The notes under the pieces are model-generated. The model worked only from the letters and a program-made list of their open reading frames with translations. It was not told where the DNA came from and searched no databases. From Liolophura sinensis (Eukaryota > Mollusca > Polyplacophora > Chitonida > Chitonidae), in contig NC_088300.1 in the NCBI RefSeq assembly GCF_032854445.1, positions 49,407,682-49,471,681 of the forward strand: a stretch of DNA of 64,000 nt, given 5' to 3'. The position numbers and the translations under genes were made by a program. Shown here piece after piece: positions 10,917 to 21,529 of the stretch. The first letter of the stretch is position 1; the number at the start of each line of letters is the position of its first letter.

Positions 10917-11373
10917 CATGTAACTATTAATACCAGTCGAATCAGTCGAAATGCTTTCCTTGTTTGCGCTAAGCTAACTTACTTAGTTATTACGTGCGAT
11001 AATTACATATGTGAGTACTTTTGTACAAGTATGAGAGCCACTTCTAAGATCGGTGGCAACAGCAGATGAAACCTGCAACTAAGCTGGAACAAATTCTTTT
11101 AAACTGAACATCACTATTAAAGGTGAAATTTAGGGGCAGGTGAAATGTTACGCAGTGAGTGATTGGAAAAGGTCAAGGTAGTCACAAGGCCAAGAGCAAG
11201 GTCAAATTCGACTTTAAATTTGTAATTAGCCGCCTTGATTATTATATGACATTTTTGCCCTACTCTTTGCCCAGAAAACTGGTCACAAACTGTCTTTGAT
11301 TGATCCCGGTTGGCGCTTTGGAAAAGCAAAGTCCATTGAACATTGTTATTCATAGGTCACTGATTCAATTTCT

Positions 11374-11524
11374 GATGTATTTATTTATTTGATTGGTGTT
11401 TTACGCCGTACTAAATAACATTTCACTCATGCGATAACTACTAACATTATGGTGGGAGGAAATCGTGCAGAGCCCGTTGAAAATCCATGACCACTCGCAG
11501 TTTGTTGACAGACTTTCCCGGAGC
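11374..11524 (-). repeat. SINE-A fragment
   Basis: Minus-strand copy with tail attggtgttttacgccgtac and the ggtgggaggaaat block, ending before the tRNA-like head. The central part is diverged. Confidence 0.75.
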
Positions 11525-11704
11525 AATGTCTGATAGCATAGTTTTGTAATTAGCTTCCTTGATTATAGTTGATAGTCATTTCTTCTGAGGATGACTTAAT
11601 TAAAGTCGAAATATTGGGATCGTCAACATGAATTTCATGAATAACATGAGTTACCTTGCTTATTTAATACACCACAGATAGACCAAAAATGACGATCATC
11701 GTAG

Positions 11705-11745
11705 GTATCTCGTAATTATAATAAAATAAGTCGTAATTACGAGAT
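11705..11745. repeat. Short perfect palindrome
   Basis: tatctcgtaatta and its complement taattacgagata face each other across a 15-bp spacer, and a third partial copy follows. Confidence 0.5.
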
Positions 11746-13725
11746 ATTATTTCATAACTGCGAGATATATTTTTGGGAAATATGCCTATGCTAGACGCTA
11801 AATGGCTAAAGTAGAAAGTGTACAAGAGTTATGAGTTTGTTTTTGAACAAGAAGATGATGATAATTTGCATGCGTCGCACGGATAAAGTCAGGCGATGCA
11901 AAATGTTGCAAAGGCCGTGACAGTTTTATCTTTAGCTGCGCTCGTATATCAAACGGGAACAGAAATAATAACGAAGTCGAGGCATCACCATGTAAATGTA
12001 AAAGCAGAGCAAAAATGTTTTAACAAAAATACTCATTGGCTTTGGAATGTCATTGTACACTATCTACCAAGCACTCTTCTCATTCACATCGTCCTCTTAC
12101 AGTGTAGGAGAACACAAATCACAGACGCAAACATATGTAACTCTGCCCCAAACCAGAATAACTAATCAAATAAATATTATATAAATAGCTGGGATCTGTA
12201 AAGTTGAGGTTGTTGTGGCGTGGTAAAGTAAATGTCAATTCACTGAAGAATTTGGCTTTCAAAATGAACATCTGAGAAGCCGGTCATGCAGCAGCCTTGT
12301 CTTTACAACTGTCAGGGAAAACATTTTCCTGTCGCGCATATTCCCAATGCATTCGGAAGAAACAGGCAGGTGTTACACCAAAACCCCAGGTGTTATATAA
12401 TATGACGGCTGATTGTCACAGCAGCTGGCACGCGTAATTTGCATATCTGAGCACGGGAATCTACTGCCTGATGTCAGTGATTAAATAAGGCTGTGTGGAA
12501 TTTGCTGTTAGGTAGTCTGGGTATGTAGAACGGATGCCTTGAAGCCGCAGTTGTTGATTTCTGCGAGCTGGAAAAGTACTGGGTGACACCTGATTGGAAG
12601 TCAAAGACTTTATGAGGTATAGAAAAGATATGGGCATGCAGGGGTTGACATATAATTAATGAAGTTGGCTACAAATCATGACTGGGAAATGTGTCAACAT
12701 TTGAAGACTATAAAAAGAGACAATAACTTGTTTTGCTACCTGAGTGAAAACTTAACACTTGTGTTATTAATACAAATAATGCAATTCGTTGTATTAAAAA
12801 AAAAAAAAAAAACAACCCCCTCCCTCGCAAAAACGCATATAGATGGTTAGCCTGACAACGCGGCACAAAGACCCAGGGGCCACTTTCACAGAGATGTTGT
12901 ACCTGTGCGATATCGCACATATAGCACAATAGTAGGCCCTACGGTACTAAAGTGAAAATATAGAAAATGAAAAATATTTACCCGTATATATAGTATAAGG
13001 GAACTGTGGTGAATATACGTTTTTAGAAAAGCCATAATCTTCATGCAGTATAGTTCAAATGAAAAAACATATGAACATGTATATAGCCAACATAAAATAG
13101 AAGTTAACGAAAAGTCTTTCAACTCCTAAAGTTAACGATGCTGTCCTTGTCAACCTAAAAGGTTTTGTTGAATATAAATATGTTTGTTCATGTTGTGGTG
13201 CTAATGGTAATAAGTAATTGCTCCCATGTCAAAGGTTTCCAGAAGATACATGGATGAAAGCAACCCTATAGTGTTAATCCGATTCATATATGCTTTTGTC
13301 TAACATTAAAATCACAGCTAACGCCATATACCGGAGAGGCCTCTGCACATTCGAAAGTCCAGGGATGGGGGACAGTATGCTATCCCCCCCCCCCACCTTA
13401 CCCCCGTCCGCAGTTTTCAACCAAACCTTAAAAAAAAAAAATACGCCAATTTTGTGACATGTTTTGAAGTAAACAACTGTTATATGAAGCCACGTCTACG
13501 TGTTTTCCACGCTAAATTTAAATTTGTACCAAAATGTGCATGGCTTAAATATAACCTTAAGGATGGATATCTTTACTTTTCCCTCTTAATACAGACTCAG
13601 ACAGGTGTTAGGTAACACATACGACGCCAGAGTTTCTCTGGACCATCACCTGATTGACCCTCCTCTACCCACATTTCATTTGTATGTATATGTGACCTGA
13701 TGCTGGTGTATATCATGCCGAAATA

Positions 13726-13775
13726 TATTTATGTATTTGTTTGGTGTTTAGCGCCGTACTGTAGGATGCACCACA
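13726..13775 (-). repeat. SINE-A tail fragment
   Basis: tatttgtttggtgtttagcg and cgccgtact match the start of minus-strand SINE-A tails. Homology then ends. Confidence 0.5.
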
Positions 13776-13877
13776 CTGCCAGTGCTTTAGCAAATGTGCA
13801 AGCGACGTCCCGTTAAAATACAGAACACCAAACCACCTTATATCCCTTACCTGGAGTGGCGCTTATAATGGTTTACA

Positions 13878-14247
13878 TCAAACAGATCCCGAACGGCCCC
13901 GATAGCACAGTTGGTAGCGTCCGCGTCGGGAGCGGTAGATCCAGGATCAATCCTGGGTCGGGTCAAAAAAAGGCCTTAAAAAAGAGGAAGTTTGTCGTTC
14001 AGCATGAAGGGGATAATGCAACGACTGGTTGACCCGTATCAGTATAATGTTTCGGGCGGGGCCGCTTACTTGCCTTCGGTAAATCGTCCCAGTGAAACAA
14101 CACTAGATAAAAGAGCGGTGGAAATCCGTCCTGAAACAAGGAGGCACATTACATACACTCTCAGGATTCCTTCGTCGTCATATGACTGAAAAATTGTTAA
14201 GTACGACCTTAAACCCCAATCACTCACTCACTCACTCAAACAGATCC
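13878..14247 (+). repeat. SINE-B with 12-bp target-site duplications
   Basis: The body is 13890-14235, flanked by direct repeats TCAAACAGATCC (13878-13889 and 14236-14247). It shares the whole length with the copy at 6499 apart from small deletions, and ends in (actc)n. The head lacks two bases of the A-box region (GTTGGTAGCG). Confidence 0.9.
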
Positions 14248-16255
14248 GTGAGAAATCTATATTACCTGGATTGAAAGCAAGCAAACACACAAGCTAATAG
14301 ACAATGGACAGCCAAGGGAATTTCGGAGACAGCAGCATAAGATGGTCGAAAACCTAGCTGTTAGACAGATTTTAATTTTATAGGATTATCTGGAAAGTCC
14401 AACATAAACGTTATTTAGTCTTTAATCCTTTTGGATGTATTATCAGACAGCTTCAACCAACTATATTTATTCTACCGTTAGAACCTAAAAAATATCAACT
14501 TTGTTTCCGATCTCTCGACATTTCTGCGGCTCTCAAAATCTAATATCAGTTTGTTCCTCAACTAAAGCTTTACTAAACGGCACCAGCCATGACGGTTAAA
14601 TATGAATACCCAAACATGCCCGTTTTGTCCATCTTCATTTAATCAAGCTAGCGGTGTCTAACATGATTTACCTTGATTTACCGAGCAATATTTACTCTTC
14701 TTTATTGATGCCTTAAGCTTTCCCTCATAAATATGCATGATTCACGGCCCAATCAGGTTCCACTTTACAAAGAGCGGAGGGCACTTCAGTTATTGACACA
14801 TGCAGACGAGTTCAAAAACAACATTACATTGGAAAGTGGTTATGCGGTGTACATGGAATAAATTTATTTAACTCCAGACGTAGGAGATATGCTAGGGCAA
14901 ACAATAACTCCCTGTACATCGTCTTGCTAAAATTCATTTTGAGGCAAAATGGGCATGGTAGAAATCCGTGGCGAGACAACAACCCGCGGCATAGGATGAA
15001 TTGGCTGTTCGAACTCTTTCGCTATCAACGACATTGCCTGATAACATACTGACTTTCCACTGCCTGTTGGTTTTCACCGTTCATAGCATTGCTTGTTTGG
15101 TATGGTATAATGTTGTGTCAAGGAATGAATAGGATCGGGGCGTACATGAATTTGCTTAGAAACAAGGAAATACACACTTTTATGGGGCGATGAATGATTG
15201 GCTGAAAACCCCATGACGGAAATACGTTTCTGAACACTTTTATATGTACAGTAAAGCGAGGGTGATTACAAGGCTTATAGCAAGTCAACCCTGTTGACTG
15301 GAAGATGGTTTTGTAACCGAATAATGAACAATTTTTTTCTCTCACATGGATCGCATATAGTTAATAGTTACCTGAAGCAACAGAGAACTGCTACAGTGTC
15401 TTTAACTATATGGTAGATCATACTTGATTAATCTCTTAATCAGAATAAAGGGTTTATAAATGATTTATTTATTTAATTGGCTGTTGTTTTAAATATAAAA
15501 GTACATAAGTTCAGATGGAAGAGTGGGAAAAGTTAAATGTAAATATGGTCTGCAATAATTTTTTTCGATTTTTTCTTTAAAGAGAAAAATGCAACTGAAA
15601 ATAATTTCTATTTATATGGTGGGTTTTAGGGGAACCAACCCTTGTTAGATATTGTGTCTGCGTAATAATGCTATAAATATATGATATTACACATGTCTAA
15701 TTAACATATTTGCTCTAGAATTTGGTCTTTTCAGTGAACAAATGTGTTTGGATTTTGATCATACGTACTTTTTAAATATATTAACAAATATTATCATAAT
15801 TCAGATTAAATACTGGTGTTCATATATAAACAACAAATGTACATTCAAATGAATTTTTTAGACATGCATCACATCCTTTATCAGAACATTATTATGCAAA
15901 GACGACGTATACCAAGAAGTACCCCTCACACCCACCAAAATATTTTCAAACACCACTATCTCCTGAAAGAAAAAAAATATGGATTATAAACTACCGGGCA
16001 AAAGAAACGTATAACCTTGTTCAGCACCACAAAAAAGAGAAAGAAAGACAGACAGTATCAACATGATAAGCATTATATTGCAATAAACCATTTTCCAAGT
16101 TCTGTTCAAAAATTCAAAGCCATATGGATATTACACTTGCTGTCAGGCCGAGTAAAGAAGGCATGGGCTAAATCTGAAAAATTACACAAATGCAAGTAAA
16201 GGGACTCCCTTAAAAAAGGTGTACCTAATGTCCTATCATGTCATAAGACAGATCG

Positions 16256-17594
16256 TTAGTAGCGTGTGTGAGCACCCATTGCATCAATTAAAGCCAAAAT
16301 ACGTCTCCTCATGGAAGTCGTCAGCCGCCGGATGACGTGATCAGGAATTCTGTCCCACTCCTCAAATAAAGCCTGTTCGAGCTGTTGCCTGTTTTGTGGG
16401 GGAGGGACGCGTTGTCTCAGACGTCGATCAAGATGATCCCACAGATGCTCTAAGGGATTCATGTCTAGCGATCGTGCTGGCCAAGGCAGTACCTTGACAT
16501 CAACGGTGTCCAGATAATTTAGTACAACTCTGGCGGTATGAGGTCGTGCATTGTCCTGCTGCAAAAGGATACCCCTTTGCTGTTGATGCACGAATGGCAC
16601 CACAACAGGTTCCAATATTTCATCTCGGTATCTTTGGCCAGATTTCCCTGGATGATGACCAATCTCGTTCTCACCTGTCCACAAATTCCGCCCCATACAA
16701 GCACCCCACCAGCACCAAAAGGGTGAACATTCTGAATGCAGTTTTGTGCCAATCGCTCTCCCCTGCATCGATACACATGAATTCGACCATCATTTCTGAA
16801 AAGGTTATATCGGCTTTCATCAGTCAACAGCACCCTTTCCCAGTCTCGTCGCTGCCATCGACGTACAACTCTTGCCCAACGCAGCCTGTTTTGACGGTGT
16901 AGAGGAGTCAATGCCATTCCACGGAAGGGGCGATAGGCTCTGATACCACTCACGCGGAGTAGTCGTAAGACGGACACAGACCCCCATTACAACTTCCGTT
17001 TTTCAGTAGGGACGATTGTAGTTCTTTGTATTTTAGGGTGTAAAGTCTTTTTTTGCTGCCAGCCTGCCGTTTTTGATGTACAAGTGCATGCTTGGTATCA
17101 AAATGATGGAAATTGTCTAAGCTTTGGGCAGGTATGAGTTTTAATGGTGAAAGTTTGAAATTCTGGGCGAGAGGACACAAGGAGACAGGTGGTGATGAGG
17201 CTGCGAGTGACGTCCCCTTGGCGTTGCTAGGCACCCCTCCCAGCTGCCGGCATGTAAAGGTCCAGATTTTGACGGTCAACCTATGTCAAGATTTTTACAG
17301 CTTCTTTCTCTCAGGCTGGGCCAGGTATGCACCAAAGCTTATTGGCCTCGGAATGTTTGGGACTGAGCTACAGCGCTAAACGTTAACATTGTCGCTTATG
17401 GAAAACTAATGGGGGTCTGTGGCCAGACTGTGCGTCTGCTGATGGGGTGTCCCAGTGCCGTTTCCACCGCTGACGTCGCCGTCACAAACCGGTTACGCAG
17501 GTGGTCTTCTCCAGGCGTTGTAACACTTGGCCTGCCCGATCTTGGACGACCTTGTGTCCTGCCTGTCACGTTCCGCTTGTGTGAGTCTCGGCAT
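16256..17594 (-). pseudogene. Tc1-family transposase, disrupted
   Basis: The start ATG is at 17594. The first DNA-binding helices are removed by an internal deletion that joins the codons after AERD to GRTQGRPRSGRPS. After SRRTV the frame is interrupted by the 453-bp insertion and resumes at LRLLRVSGIRAYRP. The catalytic core includes TDESR (first Asp), DNARPHTAR (second Asp) and MNPLEHLW (Glu), so the DDE residues survive. A frameshift lies near 16640-16660, between VIIQGNL and QRYRDEILEPVV. The stop is at 16256. It cannot encode an active transposase. Confidence 0.9.
16972..17424. mobile_element. 453-bp non-autonomous DNA transposon (MITE) inside the Tc1 copy
   Basis: Terminal inverted repeats of 18 bp, GGACACAGACCCCCATTA at the left and the complement of GGCCACAGACCCCCATTA at the right, differ at one base. 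The target AGAC is duplicated at 16968-16971 and 17425-17428. Removing the insert and one AGAC restores the transposase reading frame exactly across the junction. No transposase of its own is visible. A 4-bp duplication fits several superfamilies, so the family is not assigned. Confidence 0.9.
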
Positions 17595-17872
17595 CTTTTA
17601 GATGTTTTTTTATGGTATTGCACCCTTACCATGTGCTACATCGGTATTTATACGGCGGTCATTATCGAGAATTTTCAACAGGGCCCGAAACTCTGTTTTT
17701 CCTATTTTTCATGATGTCTTACACCAATTTCAGTGAATCTCGTTAAAAAGTGACGTGTACACAGGGTGCTTATGTGCAAACGTATTCGCACAACGTTCAA
17801 ACTTATTCAACTTATTTTTCCATAGAAAAAACTGCATTTAAAAGTTATACGTTTCTTTTGCCCGTTAGTTTA

Positions 17873-18320
17873 TTTACAAATAAGCTTTCACGATCTTTCA
17901 CCTGATTTTGGCATCAATTTAGTGTTTTTCTCCTTTAACGCCAGTGAATATTTTTTTAATCAAAATTAAAGAAAATGGAACTCACCATTAGAATCAGAAT
18001 TAGAATTCAGAATTCTTTTGTTGACATTTTTACTAGGTGTTCGGTTATACATCATCCTATAATGCGTCAGACTTCGCCTGACTTAAGAATTATGGTTTAT
18101 TGCTATTTATCAATTTTATATTACGTCTTTGACCAGCCACTTCGTCGTCCATTTGCATAAATACCTCGTCGATTACCAGAGCAATGATAATTGACGTTCG
18201 CAAATAATTCATGCATGGTGCTGGGCTTGTCTGGCCGGCTTTGCAGTGGTCAGAGTTAGGAAGACAAACCTGCTGGTCAATACGGCCATGCACCTGACAA
18301 TGGTCGTCTCGACCTGCCGG
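17873..18320. other. Spacer between Tc1 and the duplicated block
   Basis: AT-rich sequence. A 98-codon minus-strand frame (18386-18090) has no recognised motif and runs into the duplicated block. Confidence 0.5.
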
Positions 18321-21156
18321 CATGATTAACAATGGTTGGTTGATTATATTGCAAACAACCTCAGTTATGCCTGGGGCGCAAGACATGGGTTTGTGTGCAG
18401 CTTAACCTGGACGAACATGTTGTGACAGGGGCTGTGTGCCTTCATAAGGGCTTTCATGAGCAGGACTGCCGAGTATACACAGAAGAACGTACAGGTAACA
18501 CGGTGTTTTCCTACAGGTAAGTTGTGGCGTTGCTAAAGGTATGTTATAAGCACAGATGATTACATCCCATTGAAATTATATATTTAAGTGTTAATTAGCA
18601 GACCTCCTCCTGTATACTGTGTTTATTTGGAAACTACGATGTTTATATTGTTTACATGTTGAACTGTACAGTTTCGGACAGATTTTCTGTATTTACAAAA
18701 AAAAAAAAAAAAAAAACATCGCAGAATTTCTAACTAACACAATGTTAAACTACAGGATACACACGACGAGAACTCATCTATGTTGAGTTATAGCTTACTG
18801 AGATAACTGTATGGTGATGCAGATTTCACATAGCCCAATGCTGGGTGGTACAGGATATATCTGGCGAGCCAGGCTGAATATCGTATCAAGGAGAGTGAGT
18901 GCCGCGAACAAGTCCACATGGACTTGAACCATGGTTTGGCTACGACCGACGCACCATGCGTGTACGTCATATATGAGGTTAGAGAGGCCATGTGGCACTT
19001 GCATAACAAAACAGAGGGAAGAAAGCGAGGGTTGTCACTGCGCCGACATCACCCGCCCCCAGCTTCAATAAAAATTAACCAATTCCACTAAAATCTTCAT
19101 CATGTTGTTCATTAATAATTTTCGCCATGCGTGTTGTTCATTAATAATGGATTTCATTTCCGTTGATCGAACGGATTAACCCGTTACCGATTCTTTGTCA
19201 GGAACGGATTAATTTATTATTTATCGCCAGACATGTTTCATTAACATGACCCTGTTTTAACTCTCCATGATTTTTCAAGACGGAGTAGGCCTATGTTTCT
19301 TAACATTCCAGCGTCACTGTGTTACTGTGTTACTGTGTCGCAAACTGGACTGCACTGTAACAAAGGCTGAAAACATTCGTGCAGACTGCTTCGAAGCCGT
19401 GAAATTCTGCAGTAATTAAATTAATCACAGTGCTCTGCTATCTTTTGACCATTTATAAATCAGTTTGGCTCACTATTAAATTCAGGTTCATGATCAGCTC
19501 TAGATTAGTTTTATCCCACTGACACGGTACAGTTGCGCTTGTCAGTTTCGCGCCGTGTTTTGAATAAAGTTATGTTTGGAGTCGTTACCGTTACCATGGC
19601 GTCGCGTGTTAAGGCATGACGTCTACATGTGAATGCCGTGCCCGTGTCCAAAGGAAGAGCAAGTTGAGATTCTGTAATAAAATCCTCCGCCACCTCAGTT
19701 ACTGACTATATATAAAACGGCCATTAGAAACCCAAAACAGGAACATTATTTCGTAATTCGACAGCTGTCGTTAACGTAGTAATATAAAATCTACATATTT
19801 ATGTAACAGCTGGCTGACAGAGCGAAACTATGTGTGTGTTTTTAAACACATTTCACTCGTAATTACTTGATTTTGATGTCCTCAGACGTGAGAACGGTAA
19901 CCAACAACGACATCAGTGTAAAACTAATCTCCAGGTGTCTTCTCAATCTTGACACGACAAAAATAAGAACACAATTTTAAAATTATCATTTTGTGCATGG
20001 AATATGCAGTCTTGCCTTTGTCGATGTACCATCCACAGGCTTGCAGAAGTACCGGTATAACATTTCATTTATCAGAGCTATTTTTTGTGTCATGATTGGA
20101 AGGAAATTATGCGTCTTCATTTCATATTTCTGCTGCCCTCTTTGAGGTAGAGTACCGTAAATCAACTGTCGTGCAGGGTAAATTTCTGCCAACAATGCAA
20201 ATTTAAGCATTTTTGAGGTAGGCCTATCTGTTTACACAGGGGTGATGACACTAACAACACTGCACATTGTGGATAACGTCATAATGGCTTTCACCGGGAA
20301 TGGAATAAAAAGTAACGTTGTCAAGTGACTGGGTGGTGAGACATTGGATGTGGTGTATCCATCCATGCAAGCGACAACCACCGTGACTCCAGTGCTTGCA
20401 AGGTCTATGGGTCTTAATAAGACTATTGTGTAAGACTGGCATACATAGTTTTGTGACGAAAATGTTCGCCCACGTCATGTTGTGCACCATGCAGCAATAC
20501 TCAAATTATGTAAGTTTTAATATTAAGTTGACACAAATTCTGTACCACTGATACACATACCTGTCTGCATGTATACAAATTTGTACACAGTCGTTTTAAA
20601 ATCACACGACAGATTCGTTCTTGTATCGTTTCATTTAACACCGTCCATACTAGCTCAGCACAACTGGGTTATTTTCCTCGATTTTAGTCCGGGTAATACT
20701 CTAGCCACTAGTTTTATGGTCCATGGCGTCGTCGTTAATGGTACAAAATGATTGTTGTATATTTTTGACCGCTCCACTCTAAGGTATAATATATAGTAAA
20801 CATGCATTCCTAGAGCATGCATTCAAAGACAAACTGAGGTCAGAGCCGAATCAGACTTACTTGTTCAAGTATATAGAACCGCACTTACCTCAAAGAAGTG
20901 GCTTAAACATTGATGAATTCTATAATGTCGATACTTGAGGAAAAGCAATCTACGAGCAGGATCAATGGGTAAGTGCTTTTGTGAGTTATTCTTTTGCATT
21001 GGCGTAGAAAAACTATCTTTAAGACATAAGTCCTTATGAATAGCTCTTCCTTACGGAGCCTATGCATGGTCTCATTTATGAAAATTTTAGACCATCCATG
21101 ACATAGTTTTAGTCTTATGTAAAGCCACACAAAATGCTGCATGGTTTTATTATAAA
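18321..21156. repeat. Direct duplication, copy 1 (about 2.84 kb)
   Basis: Aligns along its length with 21530-24404 at an offset of about 3.2 kb. Most of it is nearly identical, with indels in the poly-A and (GT) runs. Its first 160 bp are clearly more diverged. No conserved gene is recognised; short minus-strand frames (for example 19693-19511 and 20490-20251) are kept in both copies simply because the DNA is nearly identical. Confidence 0.92.
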
Positions 21157-21529
21157 TAAATAGAATAAAAAAATAAATAATAATGCTGTTAACAACACCA
21201 GGTGAGCAGCTAACTAAATAGCTAACTGAGCCGACAAGGCCACATTTTTCACGACATTCTTTCTTAGTACATAAAGTAAATGGTTAGAGGACTAATTGAC
21301 AGCACCCTTATTTCTGACCTCAGCCGTAAGGGGACGCTGATACCATCACCTCGCGAACAGGTAGCTAACTGAATAGCTAGCTGAGTCTCCAGAGGCAAAT
21401 CTTTCACGCCAGAACATTCCCATTAAGTCCATAAACTAAGTGGCCAGTGACATACTTGATAGAACATATATTTCTGACCTTAGCCACCAGGCGGGGGGGC
21501 CCTATTACCAACACACGGCGAATAGCGAA
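21157..21529. repeat. Two units of a 165-180 bp tandem repeat between the duplicated blocks
   Basis: Units contain tagctaactgaatagctagc, a ccacatttttcac block, a cagtgacatacttgatagaa block and a G-run followed by ctattaccaacac. The same repeat occurs as an array at 25711-26290. Confidence 0.8.

Larger units (their letters stand above)
9773..15988. other. Intergenic region upstream of the SIX/TALE-like gene
   Basis: Besides the repeats listed separately (hairpin 10806-10916, SINE fragments, SINE-B 13890-14235), no gene is supported. Small frames at 9858-10172, 10555-10767 and 11896-12165 have no recognisable motif. A poly-C and poly-A stretch lies at 13385-13440, and an A-run at 12797-12812. 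Confidence 0.55.
15989..17870 (-). mobile_element. Tc1-like transposon, dead copy, carrying a nested insertion
   Basis: Terminal inverted repeats begin AACTACCGGGCAAAAGAAAC at the left and match the right end (17840-17870) with few differences. TA target duplications lie at 15987-15988 and 17871-17872. The length without the nested element is about 1.43 kb, normal for Tc1. The transposase is on the minus strand and is broken by a deletion, a frameshift and the insertion at 16972-17424. Confidence 0.92.

Noticed and set aside
16256..17632. Functional Tc1 transposase
   Set aside because: Broken by a deletion, a frameshift and a nested insertion.
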